A stretch of 64,000 nt of DNA, from NCBI GenBank assembly GCA_022820485.1, contig JAJEFJ010000027.1:1-64000 (forward strand), in the 5' to 3' direction. This document shows positions 24,217 through 31,681 of this stretch, piece by piece. This stretch comes from Candidatus Latescibacterota bacterium. Lineage in GTDB: Bacteria; Latescibacterota; UBA2968; UBA8231. The position numbers and the translations under genes are program-made. How positions within the stretch are numbered: position 1 is the first letter of the stretch; each line of letters begins with the position of its first letter. Under the pieces are notes generated by a model. That model did not search any database. It had not been told where the DNA came from and saw nothing but the letters and a program-made list of their open reading frames with translations.

Positions 24217-26856
24217 TCAATAGGCCACCGCCACCGTGCGCAGCACCTCGGTCCGTTCCGCGCTCAATCCCCCAGCGTCAACGGCCACTCGGAGCAACGC
24301 GCAATAGACGCCCGGCGGAACGCGCGCACCCTGCTCGTCCATGCCGTCCCAAGCAATCTCGTACTGGCCAGTAGTCTTCGATCTTTGCTCGGCGAGTTGG
24401 CGCATCAGCCGACCGCTCAAATCGTAGATGGCGACTTCCAGCGGACCATCGTCGTCCAAGCGCACGACCTTGAAGGCAAAGACCGCATGGTCGTTGACGC
24501 CGTCGCCATTGGGCGTAAACGCCGGCGGACGCACCTCCACGTCGAGCAACAGTTCCCCGCGCGTCGGGTCGCCCACCAGCGTCGTCGTATTGCCCGCCAC
24601 CTCATCGAGCGCGTTGCCTGGATCCACCCGCTGCCAAGTGCCCTCGCCCTCGGCACTGTGCTGTAAGGACGCGCGCAACACCGCCCCCATGCCAAAAAGC
24701 GTCGTGCGGAAATCGAGGCGCACGACCTCAACGTCCGTATTGGGCCGAATCTCGGCAAAGGATAGGTGCAAGCTGTCCGCACCCGTGGGAATGACTTCGA
24801 CGCCCTCCACCTCGCGCTCGTCCCCGGCTGGCCCCGCGTATAGCCCCGCAAAACCGAGCGCCATATCCCCCGGCGCGACCAGCAGCAACTGGTCAAAGCC
24901 AGGGTCGCGCCGGTTGAATTCCGGCCGCACGTACAGGGAAAAGGGACGCTCCACGCCCAGCGAATCAACCCTAAATGGCGCGATCTCGCCCGTCAGCCCT
25001 TGGGCCACCGGACTGGTAAAGTTGAGACGAATCGCATGCAGGGCGGCGCTAACGTCCGGGTCCGCTGAAAGCATGGTTGCCCGCACCTTGAGGAACTCGC
25101 GCGGACTAGGCGAGGTAATCGCACTCCCCGTTGGATTCTCGTAAGGCTGATTCCAGCCGCTCCAGTCGTCTCCTTCCACCTCCTCGGCGACGATCGGCCC
25201 CTTGAAGATGTCCAACAGCGTTGGATTGTTGTACTCCCTCTCGGAAATCTCCGTGCCGTCCTTTTTGAAATAGTGCAGCACCTCGCTCAACTCGTTGCCC
25301 GTGCGCGTCTGCACCAGCACGTTGGTCCCCGGCGGCGTATCAGCATCCCATTCTATCGACAGCAGATTCCGCCGCCCACCCAGCCGCACCAAGCCCGACT
25401 CCAGCCAGACCTCGGGCTGAAATCCCCGGCCGTAGAGCTGCACCGAAGCGGGGAATCCCCGGTGCCCACCAACGGCCACGATGATTTGCTCCCACACTAG
25501 GCGGAAAAAGCGCGTCTTGATCAGTTCAAAGTCGTGGCCTTCATACTCCTTGCGCGTACTCGACTGCTGGCGACTAGCCACGGTCGTCCACTTGAGGCTG
25601 CCGTCGGCGTTGAGCGCGCCGTCCGAGGCGTCGAGGCGGTAGGAGGGAAAGCTACGGCGGTCGCGGAGCGCCTGACCGCCGTAGGCAAGGCGGAAGGTGT
25701 CGATCCAGTACGTCGAACCCAGATCAAAGCTTATATGGCCTTCGGGGCCGGGAATGGTTTGGCGGTCGAAGGAGAAGATCAGATCCACGTAGGTCTGCAC
25801 GTTGCCGTCGATGGTCCGCCCCACCGGCAGCCCCTGAGAGGCAAACACGTCGCCGCCCCGGGCCAAGGCGGCAATCATCGCGTCGTCGCCCTCGTGCCAA
25901 ACTTCGAGTTCGGCCAACCGGGGCCGCTCCCAGCGATAGTAGGAAATCCCGCCCTGCTGGTCGGCGGGTAGCTGCGCGTAGTCCGCCTCATCGACCTCGG
26001 TCAGCCGCCCGTCGCGCTGCAACTTGTAATAGACGACCGCGCCCCGCTCGGCCGCGGGCAACGCCTCGTACTCCTCCTCGCTGACCTCAAAACCGCGGTC
26101 GAAATCCGACCCCCGCACCACCACCTGAACCAGACGCACTCCGGTGCCAGGGAATTCTTTCTGCGGCACCGAGATCGCCGAAGTCGGCGGGGCGTTGATC
26201 GGCTGATCCGACAGTTCCTGCTCCTCAGCCTCCGCGCTCTCGCCGAGGGAAATTTCCAGCAGCCGCTCGGTCTTGTTCGGCTTCAACGTACGCCACACCA
26301 CATCGAACTCCGGCTCCTCCGAAGAGATGAACTTTTCCGGCACCTCGCCATCGGAGATCAGCACGTCGTACTGCAGGAAGGGATCGCCTAGACCTTCCTC
26401 GACAAACTTGAGCACAATGCGCTTGGCGATTACCAGCCGCCCCAGATCTACCGTAAACCACCACTGCGACCCCAACTCGGCGGCATCCGCGACCGGCTCA
26501 GGCTCCCAATAGGTGGTCAAGTCCCCATCGAACACATGGAGCACATCGGGCGCGTTGGAACCTGCTTCTATGGCATCCGCAAGCGCGATTTCCTCGGCTG
26601 CCTTCTCTCTCGCGAGGTCTTCGGGCGGATGCAGGCGCAAGAAGTGGACGATGTCCTTGGTCGCGTCCGTATTGCGGCGCAGTTCAAACGGCGTCACCGT
26701 ACCGCTCCGGTCAATCGTCAGCGTCCCCACCGGAAACTCCCAAGCGCGCCAGTGCGCAGCGCGGTCAATGACGAGCTGATCGGCGGTGAGCCGGTAGCCG
26801 CTCCCTTGGGCATGGACTGCGGCTACCCACAGCAACACAACGGCGATGTAGCGCAT
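24217..26856 (-). CDS. Large secreted discoidin-like/FlgD-like surface protein A
   Basis: This 879-aa protein from ATG 26856 has AGGAGAG upstream and a signal peptide, MRYIAVVLLWVAAVHA; the longer frame to 27000 overlaps the upstream gene. It has regions resembling F5/8 type C (discoidin) domains (WWFTVDLGRLVIAKRIVLKF; ISFDLGSTYWIDTFRLAYGG). It ends in the FlgD-like Ig domain FTPNGDGVNDHAVFAFKV ... VAIYDLSGRLMRQL ... YEIAWDGMDEQGARVPPGVY, finishing RTVAVAY. Such C-termini are common on exported proteins of FCB-group bacteria. It lies 13 bp after paralog B, so it is operonic. A binding or adhesive surface role is inferred; no catalytic motif was seen. Confidence 0.75.
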   Translation of the reverse strand: MRYIAVVLLWVAAVHAQGSGYRLTADQLVIDRAAHWRAWEFPVGTLTIDRSGTVTPFELRRNTDATKDIVHFLRLHPPEDLAREKAAEEIALADAIEAGSNAPDVLHVFDGDLTTYWEPEPVADAAELGSQWWFTVDLGRLVIAKRIVLKFVEEGLGDPFLQYDVLISDGEVPEKFISSEEPEFDVVWRTLKPNKTERLLEISLGESAEAEEQELSDQPINAPPTSAISVPQKEFPGTGVRLVQVVVRGSDFDRGFEVSEEEYEALPAAERGAVVYYKLQRDGRLTEVDEADYAQLPADQQGGISYYRWERPRLAELEVWHEGDDAMIAALARGGDVFASQGLPVGRTIDGNVQTYVDLIFSFDRQTIPGPEGHISFDLGSTYWIDTFRLAYGGQALRDRRSFPSYRLDASDGALNADGSLKWTTVASRQQSSTRKEYEGHDFELIKTRFFRLVWEQIIVAVGGHRGFPASVQLYGRGFQPEVWLESGLVRLGGRRNLLSIEWDADTPPGTNVLVQTRTGNELSEVLHYFKKDGTEISEREYNNPTLLDIFKGPIVAEEVEGDDWSGWNQPYENPTGSAITSPSPREFLKVRATMLSADPDVSAALHAIRLNFTSPVAQGLTGEIAPFRVDSLGVERPFSLYVRPEFNRRDPGFDQLLLVAPGDMALGFAGLYAGPAGDEREVEGVEVIPTGADSLHLSFAEIRPNTDVEVVRLDFRTTLFGMGAVLRASLQHSAEGEGTWQRVDPGNALDEVAGNTTTLVGDPTRGELLLDVEVRPPAFTPNGDGVNDHAVFAFKVVRLDDDGPLEVAIYDLSGRLMRQLAEQRSKTTGQYEIAWDGMDEQGARVPPGVYCALLRVAVDAGGLSAERTEVLRTVAVAY

Positions 26857-26869
26857 AAGTCCTCTCCTC

Positions 26870-28786
26870 TTAGTACGCCAGTGAGACGATGCGCGAGCGG
26901 GCCTTGGTACCGCCGTCAGTCTCCACCTCAAGACGCAGGACATACAGCCCCGGAGCCAGCAAAGCACCCGTTCCATCCCGGCCATCCCACTCCGCGGCAA
27001 ACTGTCCGCTCTGCGCCGGGCCGCGAAAGACCTCGCCGAGCCGCGTCCCTTGCAAATCGTAGAGCACCACCGCTACCTCGGCATTCCCAATCACATTCAA
27101 CAGGTCGTATTCGATACGCACGGCATCGTTGATCTGATCTCCATTGGGCGTAAACGCGGCTGGCACGAGCCTGAGTGCGCCGACCACCTGTCCAGCGATA
27201 TTAGTCAACCCCACGCTCAGCGTATTGCCCTCGACCAACTCGACCACTTCGCCTGGCGTCACCACTTGGCGCACCTCCTGCGGCCGAGTGCTGTCGTACA
27301 CGCGGCCTGAAAACAGCGTCCCAAACTTGAACACCTCGCAGCGGAAGACCACCTCAATCAGCTCCCCATCGCGCGCTTGGTCTATCCGTGGAACGCCGAC
27401 CTCAAAGCCGCGTTCATCAAGCCGCCGCACCTCAAAGGTGACCTCTTCGCCGCTGTAGCGCACCGCGTCAATGCTCTGCGCCTGAGTCGGCGTGTCAATC
27501 TCAATTGTATCAAACCCCAAGTCCTCCGCTTCTAGGCGCGGCAGCAGCATGTAGGTAAACTCCGTCGCCACGCCCGTGGTCGCCAAGACAGGCGCAATCT
27601 CAGCTAACACCAAAGCGGCCATCGGCGGTCTAGACACGGCAAACTGCACGAAGTTCAGCCGCCCTCCTGCCTCTACCGTGGACTGGAAATTGGCCCTAAT
27701 CTGCACGAACTGCCGAGGTTGCGTCCCCTGCATCGGTGCACTACCTAACGCCAGATCATAGGCCGCGCTCCAGCCTTCCCAATTTTCAGTATCGGGAGAG
27801 ATGCCGGCCTGCTGGGCCTTCTCTAGCCGATTGTACGACCTCAGCGTCAAAGGTCGCCCCCGGGTATCCAACCGAGTCCGCTCGTCGCCGCGGAACGTGC
27901 TGCGCCAATAGGTGTTGGGATCGCTGTCGTCGCCAGCGCGCATACTTAGCTCGATTTGCGCGCCGGGATCGACTTGGCTGCCCCAGCTTAATTCGCCCAA
28001 CGCGGCGCGCCCGCCCAAATCAAGCACATTGGACACGTAGCGCGCCGTTGGCGTGAAGCCCTTGCCGTAGATTTCAAACTCGGCGATTTCCCAGATGCCT
28101 TGAGTGTTCTCGTGCGCTTCAAAGAGCATGCGGCGAATCGGCTCTGGCGGCAGTTCCAATTCGACTATCGAGGTCGTGTTTTCGGTAGCCCGATGTACGA
28201 TGTCAAAGTCAAGGAAGGAACCGCGCGTGCCCGCAGTGTACTCGCGCGTACCTTCCTTGAGCGGATCGCCGTCGCTAATGCCGATGATAAAGCGCTGTAG
28301 AAAGCGCTCTTCCTCAAAGCGCTCGCGTGGATAGAACTTGACGCGCTCGACCGTGAAGTTACCGCCGAACTCGAAGATCAGGCTTTTATTGCGCACGCCA
28401 ATGCCCGAGGTCGTCCAATGCCCGTCGCCCAAGAAGACGGTCTCGACGTCTTCGTCCCACAGCACGGCCTCGGTATCGCCGCTTTGCTCCCAGCCCCGCC
28501 AGACCAGCGTCTGCACCCGACCACCGCGCTCCTTGAGGCGCGGCGTCAGGTTTACCGACGGATCCAGTTGCTCCGGCTCAATAAAGTCCGCATCGATCTT
28601 CAGCGATTCGACTTGGCCGTGCTGCGCCGATTCCACCCCCTCCCAATCGAGCTGCACAAATTCCACCCCCTCGGCCAACTCCGGCTCTGGCAGCGACGAG
28701 CCGCCAATCCGATAAATCGTCAGCGCGTCTGCGCCGCTAGCCAGCCAAGCGAGCGCCAGCACAAGTCGGATACTGGTCTTTAGCAT
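26870..28786 (-). CDS. Secreted discoidin-like/FlgD-like surface protein B
   Basis: This 638-aa protein has a signal peptide (MLKTSIRLVLALAWLASGADA). It contains a discoidin-like segment (LIFEFGGNFTVERVKFYPRE ... IWEIAEFEIYGKGF), a repeated beta-sandwich region, and a FlgD-like C-terminal domain (FTPNGDQINDAVRIEYDL, VAVVLYDLQGTRLGEV, WDGRDGTGALLAPGLYVLRL, end SRIVSLAY). The same architecture occurs in the neighbouring gene A and in protein C at 42266. The phrase FEIYGKGFTPTARYVSNVLD, a conserved hinge, is matched in protein C by FQVFGTGFVPEAVYISNIFD. It is likely the first gene of a two-gene operon. Extracellular; function unknown. Confidence 0.75.
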   Translation of the reverse strand: MLKTSIRLVLALAWLASGADALTIYRIGGSSLPEPELAEGVEFVQLDWEGVESAQHGQVESLKIDADFIEPEQLDPSVNLTPRLKERGGRVQTLVWRGWEQSGDTEAVLWDEDVETVFLGDGHWTTSGIGVRNKSLIFEFGGNFTVERVKFYPRERFEEERFLQRFIIGISDGDPLKEGTREYTAGTRGSFLDFDIVHRATENTTSIVELELPPEPIRRMLFEAHENTQGIWEIAEFEIYGKGFTPTARYVSNVLDLGGRAALGELSWGSQVDPGAQIELSMRAGDDSDPNTYWRSTFRGDERTRLDTRGRPLTLRSYNRLEKAQQAGISPDTENWEGWSAAYDLALGSAPMQGTQPRQFVQIRANFQSTVEAGGRLNFVQFAVSRPPMAALVLAEIAPVLATTGVATEFTYMLLPRLEAEDLGFDTIEIDTPTQAQSIDAVRYSGEEVTFEVRRLDERGFEVGVPRIDQARDGELIEVVFRCEVFKFGTLFSGRVYDSTRPQEVRQVVTPGEVVELVEGNTLSVGLTNIAGQVVGALRLVPAAFTPNGDQINDAVRIEYDLLNVIGNAEVAVVLYDLQGTRLGEVFRGPAQSGQFAAEWDGRDGTGALLAPGLYVLRLEVETDGGTKARSRIVSLAY

Positions 28787-28826
28787 AAGCGTGGCCCTTC
28801 TTTATGGCGATAGAAAGCACCCCGTT

Positions 28827-29108
28827 TTAATCGGAACGTTGATTTTCTGTTGGCAACATCTCATCCCCAAGGCGCGGCCGCTCATCGCCCGCCGTCGCCA
28901 GCAGACGATCAAAAGCCTCCAAATCGGTACCGGCGGCCCGGTCTTGGAAGTAGCGGGCGGTCCGCAAGGCCGCTAGCTTCTCCGCTACGGCCACATTGAT
29001 AAACTGGTCGAGCGTCGTACCCTCGGCTGCCGCCACTTTTTCGGCCTCGGATTTGAGCGAGGCGAGCAGGTGAAGGGGATAGGGATTCGTGGAAGCCATG
29101 CTCTTCAT
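28827..29108 (-). CDS. HicB/RHH-type antitoxin-like protein (orphan)
   Basis: This 93-aa protein contains PYPLHLLASLKSEAEKVAAA and GTTLDQFINVAVAEKLAAL, the pattern of ribbon-helix-helix proteins of the HicB/CopG antitoxin group: a beta-strand followed by two helices. No toxin gene sits directly beside it; the next minus-strand gene upstream is an XRE-type antitoxin with its own toxin. It is probably a solitary antitoxin or regulator. It marks the edge of a small defence islet inserted between the surface-protein genes. Confidence 0.7.
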   Translation of the reverse strand: MKSMASTNPYPLHLLASLKSEAEKVAAAEGTTLDQFINVAVAEKLAALRTARYFQDRAAGTDLEAFDRLLATAGDERPRLGDEMLPTENQRSD

Positions 29109-29135
29109 TCTTTCTTCAGCCGTCGGCTGGAAGAG

Positions 29136-29459
29136 CTAAACCGCAACAACTCGCTGTTGTCCTTCTCTATTTTCTGAGGGAATAATGTGAATCTCAATAT
29201 CGAGATTCAGTCGGTTGAGAAACGTCATTAACCGCTCAACACTGTAATGGTTAAAATTGCACTTCTTTAGCCGAGATATTTCAGGTTGCTTCACCCCTAA
29301 AATCTTTGCGGCCTCTGCTTGGGTCAGCTTTCGATCTTCTATAATCTGGAACACTTTAAATCCAAGTGTCGCCCTGAGAAACAATTCCTCTGCATCTGGC
29401 AAGCCGAGATCTTCAAACACATTGCCCGAACTCTTTTCAAATGCAATCTTCTCACTCAT
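29136..29459 (-). CDS. HigA/XRE-type antitoxin
   Basis: This 107-aa protein has a central XRE helix-turn-helix (KLTQAEAAKILGVKQPEISR) and a C-terminal segment FLNRLNLDIEIHIIPSE typical of short antitoxins paired with RelE/HigB-like toxins. Its ATG overlaps the toxin's stop (ATGA at 29456-29459), the toxin-first order of HigBA systems. It is expected to neutralise the toxin and repress the shared promoter. It is AT-rich compared with the flanking genes. Confidence 0.85.
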   Translation of the reverse strand: MSEKIAFEKSSGNVFEDLGLPDAEELFLRATLGFKVFQIIEDRKLTQAEAAKILGVKQPEISRLKKCNFNHYSVERLMTFLNRLNLDIEIHIIPSENREGQQRVVAV

Positions 29460-29833
29460 AATTCATTCGCCTCCAGTTCCTGCGCCATTCTCAGACGTCT
29501 CTTGATAAGGTCTACCTCTTCCTTTGGAGTTTTTATTCCGCGCCTTGATTTTTTTTGAAAACAATGCAACACATAAAACCGCTCTCCAATTTTCACTGCA
29601 TACACAGCACGGTAAGTGTCTGTTCTATGATCCGCCCGTATCTCAAAAACACCTGAGCCAACGCCCCTGAACGATTTGGCCGCCGGCGACATGCTTCCCG
29701 CCTGCGCAATAAACAGAGCGTCACCTATATCCTTTTGAATAGACTCCGGAAATTCCTTCAGCTTTGCCTTAGAATCCCCGACCCATATAGCTTCTTTTAA
29801 GCTTAGTCTTAGTCTCACTCTTTCGTGGTTCAT
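29456..29833 (-). CDS. HigB/Gp49-like (RelE superfamily) toxin
   Basis: This 125-aa protein has the conserved core of Gp49-type toxins: VFEIRADHRTDTYRAVYAV, then FYVLHCFQKKSRRGIKTPKE and DLIKRRL. These toxins cleave mRNA at the ribosome. It is translationally coupled to the downstream antitoxin. The start at 29833 has a poor Shine-Dalgarno, so an internal start cannot be excluded. Direct ATTATAAC repeats just upstream may be the autoregulatory operator. Confidence 0.85.
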   Translation of the reverse strand: MNHERVRLRLSLKEAIWVGDSKAKLKEFPESIQKDIGDALFIAQAGSMSPAAKSFRGVGSGVFEIRADHRTDTYRAVYAVKIGERFYVLHCFQKKSRRGIKTPKEEVDLIKRRLRMAQELEANEL

Positions 29834-29835
29834 AA

Positions 29836-29856
29836 AGCATTATAACATTATAACCA
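29836..29856. promoter_or_regulatory. Possible HigBA operator/promoter
   Basis: Immediately upstream of the toxin start the sequence reads GCATTATAACATTATAACC, a tandem CATTATAA repeat that also contains -10-like TATAAT-type elements on the minus strand (TTATAATGTTATAATG). An autoregulatory site here is inference from position and repetition. Confidence 0.35.
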
Positions 29857-29899
29857 ATTGGATATAAACAGGTCAATAGTCGGTTATTATGTGCCTGCT

Positions 29900-31526
29900 C
29901 TACAGAGTCTCGTAGTAGTCCCGTATCTTGGCAGCCATGAGTTCTCTACGCCCTTGCAGGAACGTGTCATAGCCTTCGACACTTGCGGCGTCCATTCCTT
30001 CAGGAATACAGTGGGCCGCAAGGTTTTCTTGCAACTGATCGGCATCGGTTATCCCGCCGTAGTGCGTTGCTCCGTTTCTGCACTGCTCCCACAATTCTGA
30101 GAAGTATTTTTCTGGAGGCAGAGCCCCGATAGCGATATTGATTTCGCTCTGCATCATCACATAGTTGGCAATCTGATTGTAGCGACCACGCTGGAAGCCG
30201 TACTTCTGCAAATAGCTGCGCGGGAATACATGATGAATGTGCCACTGGCCTTCCAGAAGGTCGCGCACGGTAAGATCACGCGAGAGGAATCCCTTGTCGT
30301 TCTCTCTTACTTGGCTCGCGAGGAAGACATTGAAATAGGGACTACTGGCCACTGATGTGTCCATTTGCTGCGGCAAACCTACCTGCCAGAAGGCGTCCGA
30401 GAGCTCGGCTCGTTCGATTGTGTCCAGATATCGGCTTGCACCCTGTCTAGCGCGTTTCCAATATCAACGCCGAAGGCGGTTTCCGGCGAGCCGGTATATC
30501 TACCTGTCAAGATCGACATCACGAACCACCGACGCACGAGCGTCTCAATTCGCTCAGGGGCCTCACCCTGTGAGCGTAACGTCAAAAAGAGGATGTAGGC
30601 GAAATTGACAGTGTTCTGGGATCTGATCAGCGATGAATCCACGAACCCTGCCGAGCGCAAGATCATGACGAACCGTTTGAAGTTAGTCTCATTCATGTAG
30701 CGTAGGATTCCATCCCTGAGTATATGAAAGGCCTCTTCTGCGATGGCTTCCTCGAACGTACGCGTTTCGAAATTGCGTCCTGAGAGTAGAGCGACTAAGT
30801 CCTCTAAACGCCCACGTTTGAATTGCGACGTAAACGTGACACGAAGCATATCCGTGTATGAGGGATCGTAGAGGTCATCCTTTTCATTCTTCACCCACCC
30901 CATTGCACGGAAGTAGTCCGTCGAGGCGAAGTCAGCATCTTTGGCCAAGTCGTTATATGCTTCCGGCGCAACAGCCAGATGGCAAAAGTAGTCGATGCAC
31001 TTTCGTAGCAGATGGCCGCCGTACTGTTCACTGGCAGCCATCTTGGACATTGCGAAGTCCGCCGCATTAAGCGAGACACCCTGCGAGTTTATGCGGACAA
31101 AGATTTCTGCGACAGTCTCAATCTCCAGATCGGAGTTCAACTCGATGACGCCGAGAGAATTATTACGGATACCGCGAAGACGTTCCATGCGATCATCGAT
31201 TTCGTATTTGTCTGCAACATGACTTTGTTGACAACCTGCTCCCCATGCAAAGCGGCAAATAGCGCCATAACACGCTGCTGACCGTCAATTAAGATACGCT
31301 TCCCTGCTGATTGGGTACCATCCTTTAGGCGAACATCCGGGTTCCGCCAAGCAATGAGATACCCTACGGGATAGCCGTTGTAAAGTGAATCGATGAAATC
31401 ACGCACCTTTGCCGCGTTCCAGACGAAGGGACGCTGGATCTCAGGAATAGCGATTTCATCAGATTTAATCCAAGTCAGCAGGGCCTCGATAGGGTGCTGG
31501 TTAATTGAGTAACGTTGAATGGGCAT
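29900..31526 (-). pseudogene. GmrSD/DUF262-DUF1524 type IV restriction-like gene, two frameshifts
   Basis: Three consecutive reading frames together encode one ~540-aa GmrSD-like protein. Part 1 (31526 to ~31220) is the DUF262 N-terminus with [11 protein letters not shown] and ILIDGQQR. After a frameshift near 31215-31225 the protein continues with [14 protein letters not shown] and [19 protein letters not shown] to about 30432. A second shift then leads into [20 protein letters not shown] and the DUF1524 His-Me nuclease segment HIHHVFPRSYLQ with NQIANYVMMQSEINIAIG, ending at 29900. Intact relatives restrict glucosylated or otherwise modified phage DNA. As given it is disrupted; both shifts being assembly errors is possible. 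AGAGAGG precedes ATG 31526. Confidence 0.75.
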
Positions 31527-31681
31527 CTATCCTCTCTTTCGATTTGTGGTTCTGGTATGCCCCGAAGGGTGGCGCGAGGCGAGTTTCACAGGGTTGGGAG
31601 ATTCGCTCCGCAGTGCGGAGTGTTTTGAAAAGGTTCGGTAAAATTATCGCATATTGTGCAGGCCCAAGGCTTGAGTAGCTC
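31527..31681. other. Intergenic junction between defence islet and surface block
   Basis: No gene was found. A short palindrome CTCCGCAGTGCGGAG followed by TGTTTT (about 31610-31630) could be a weak terminator for plus-strand transcripts; nothing else is notable. Confidence 0.3.
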
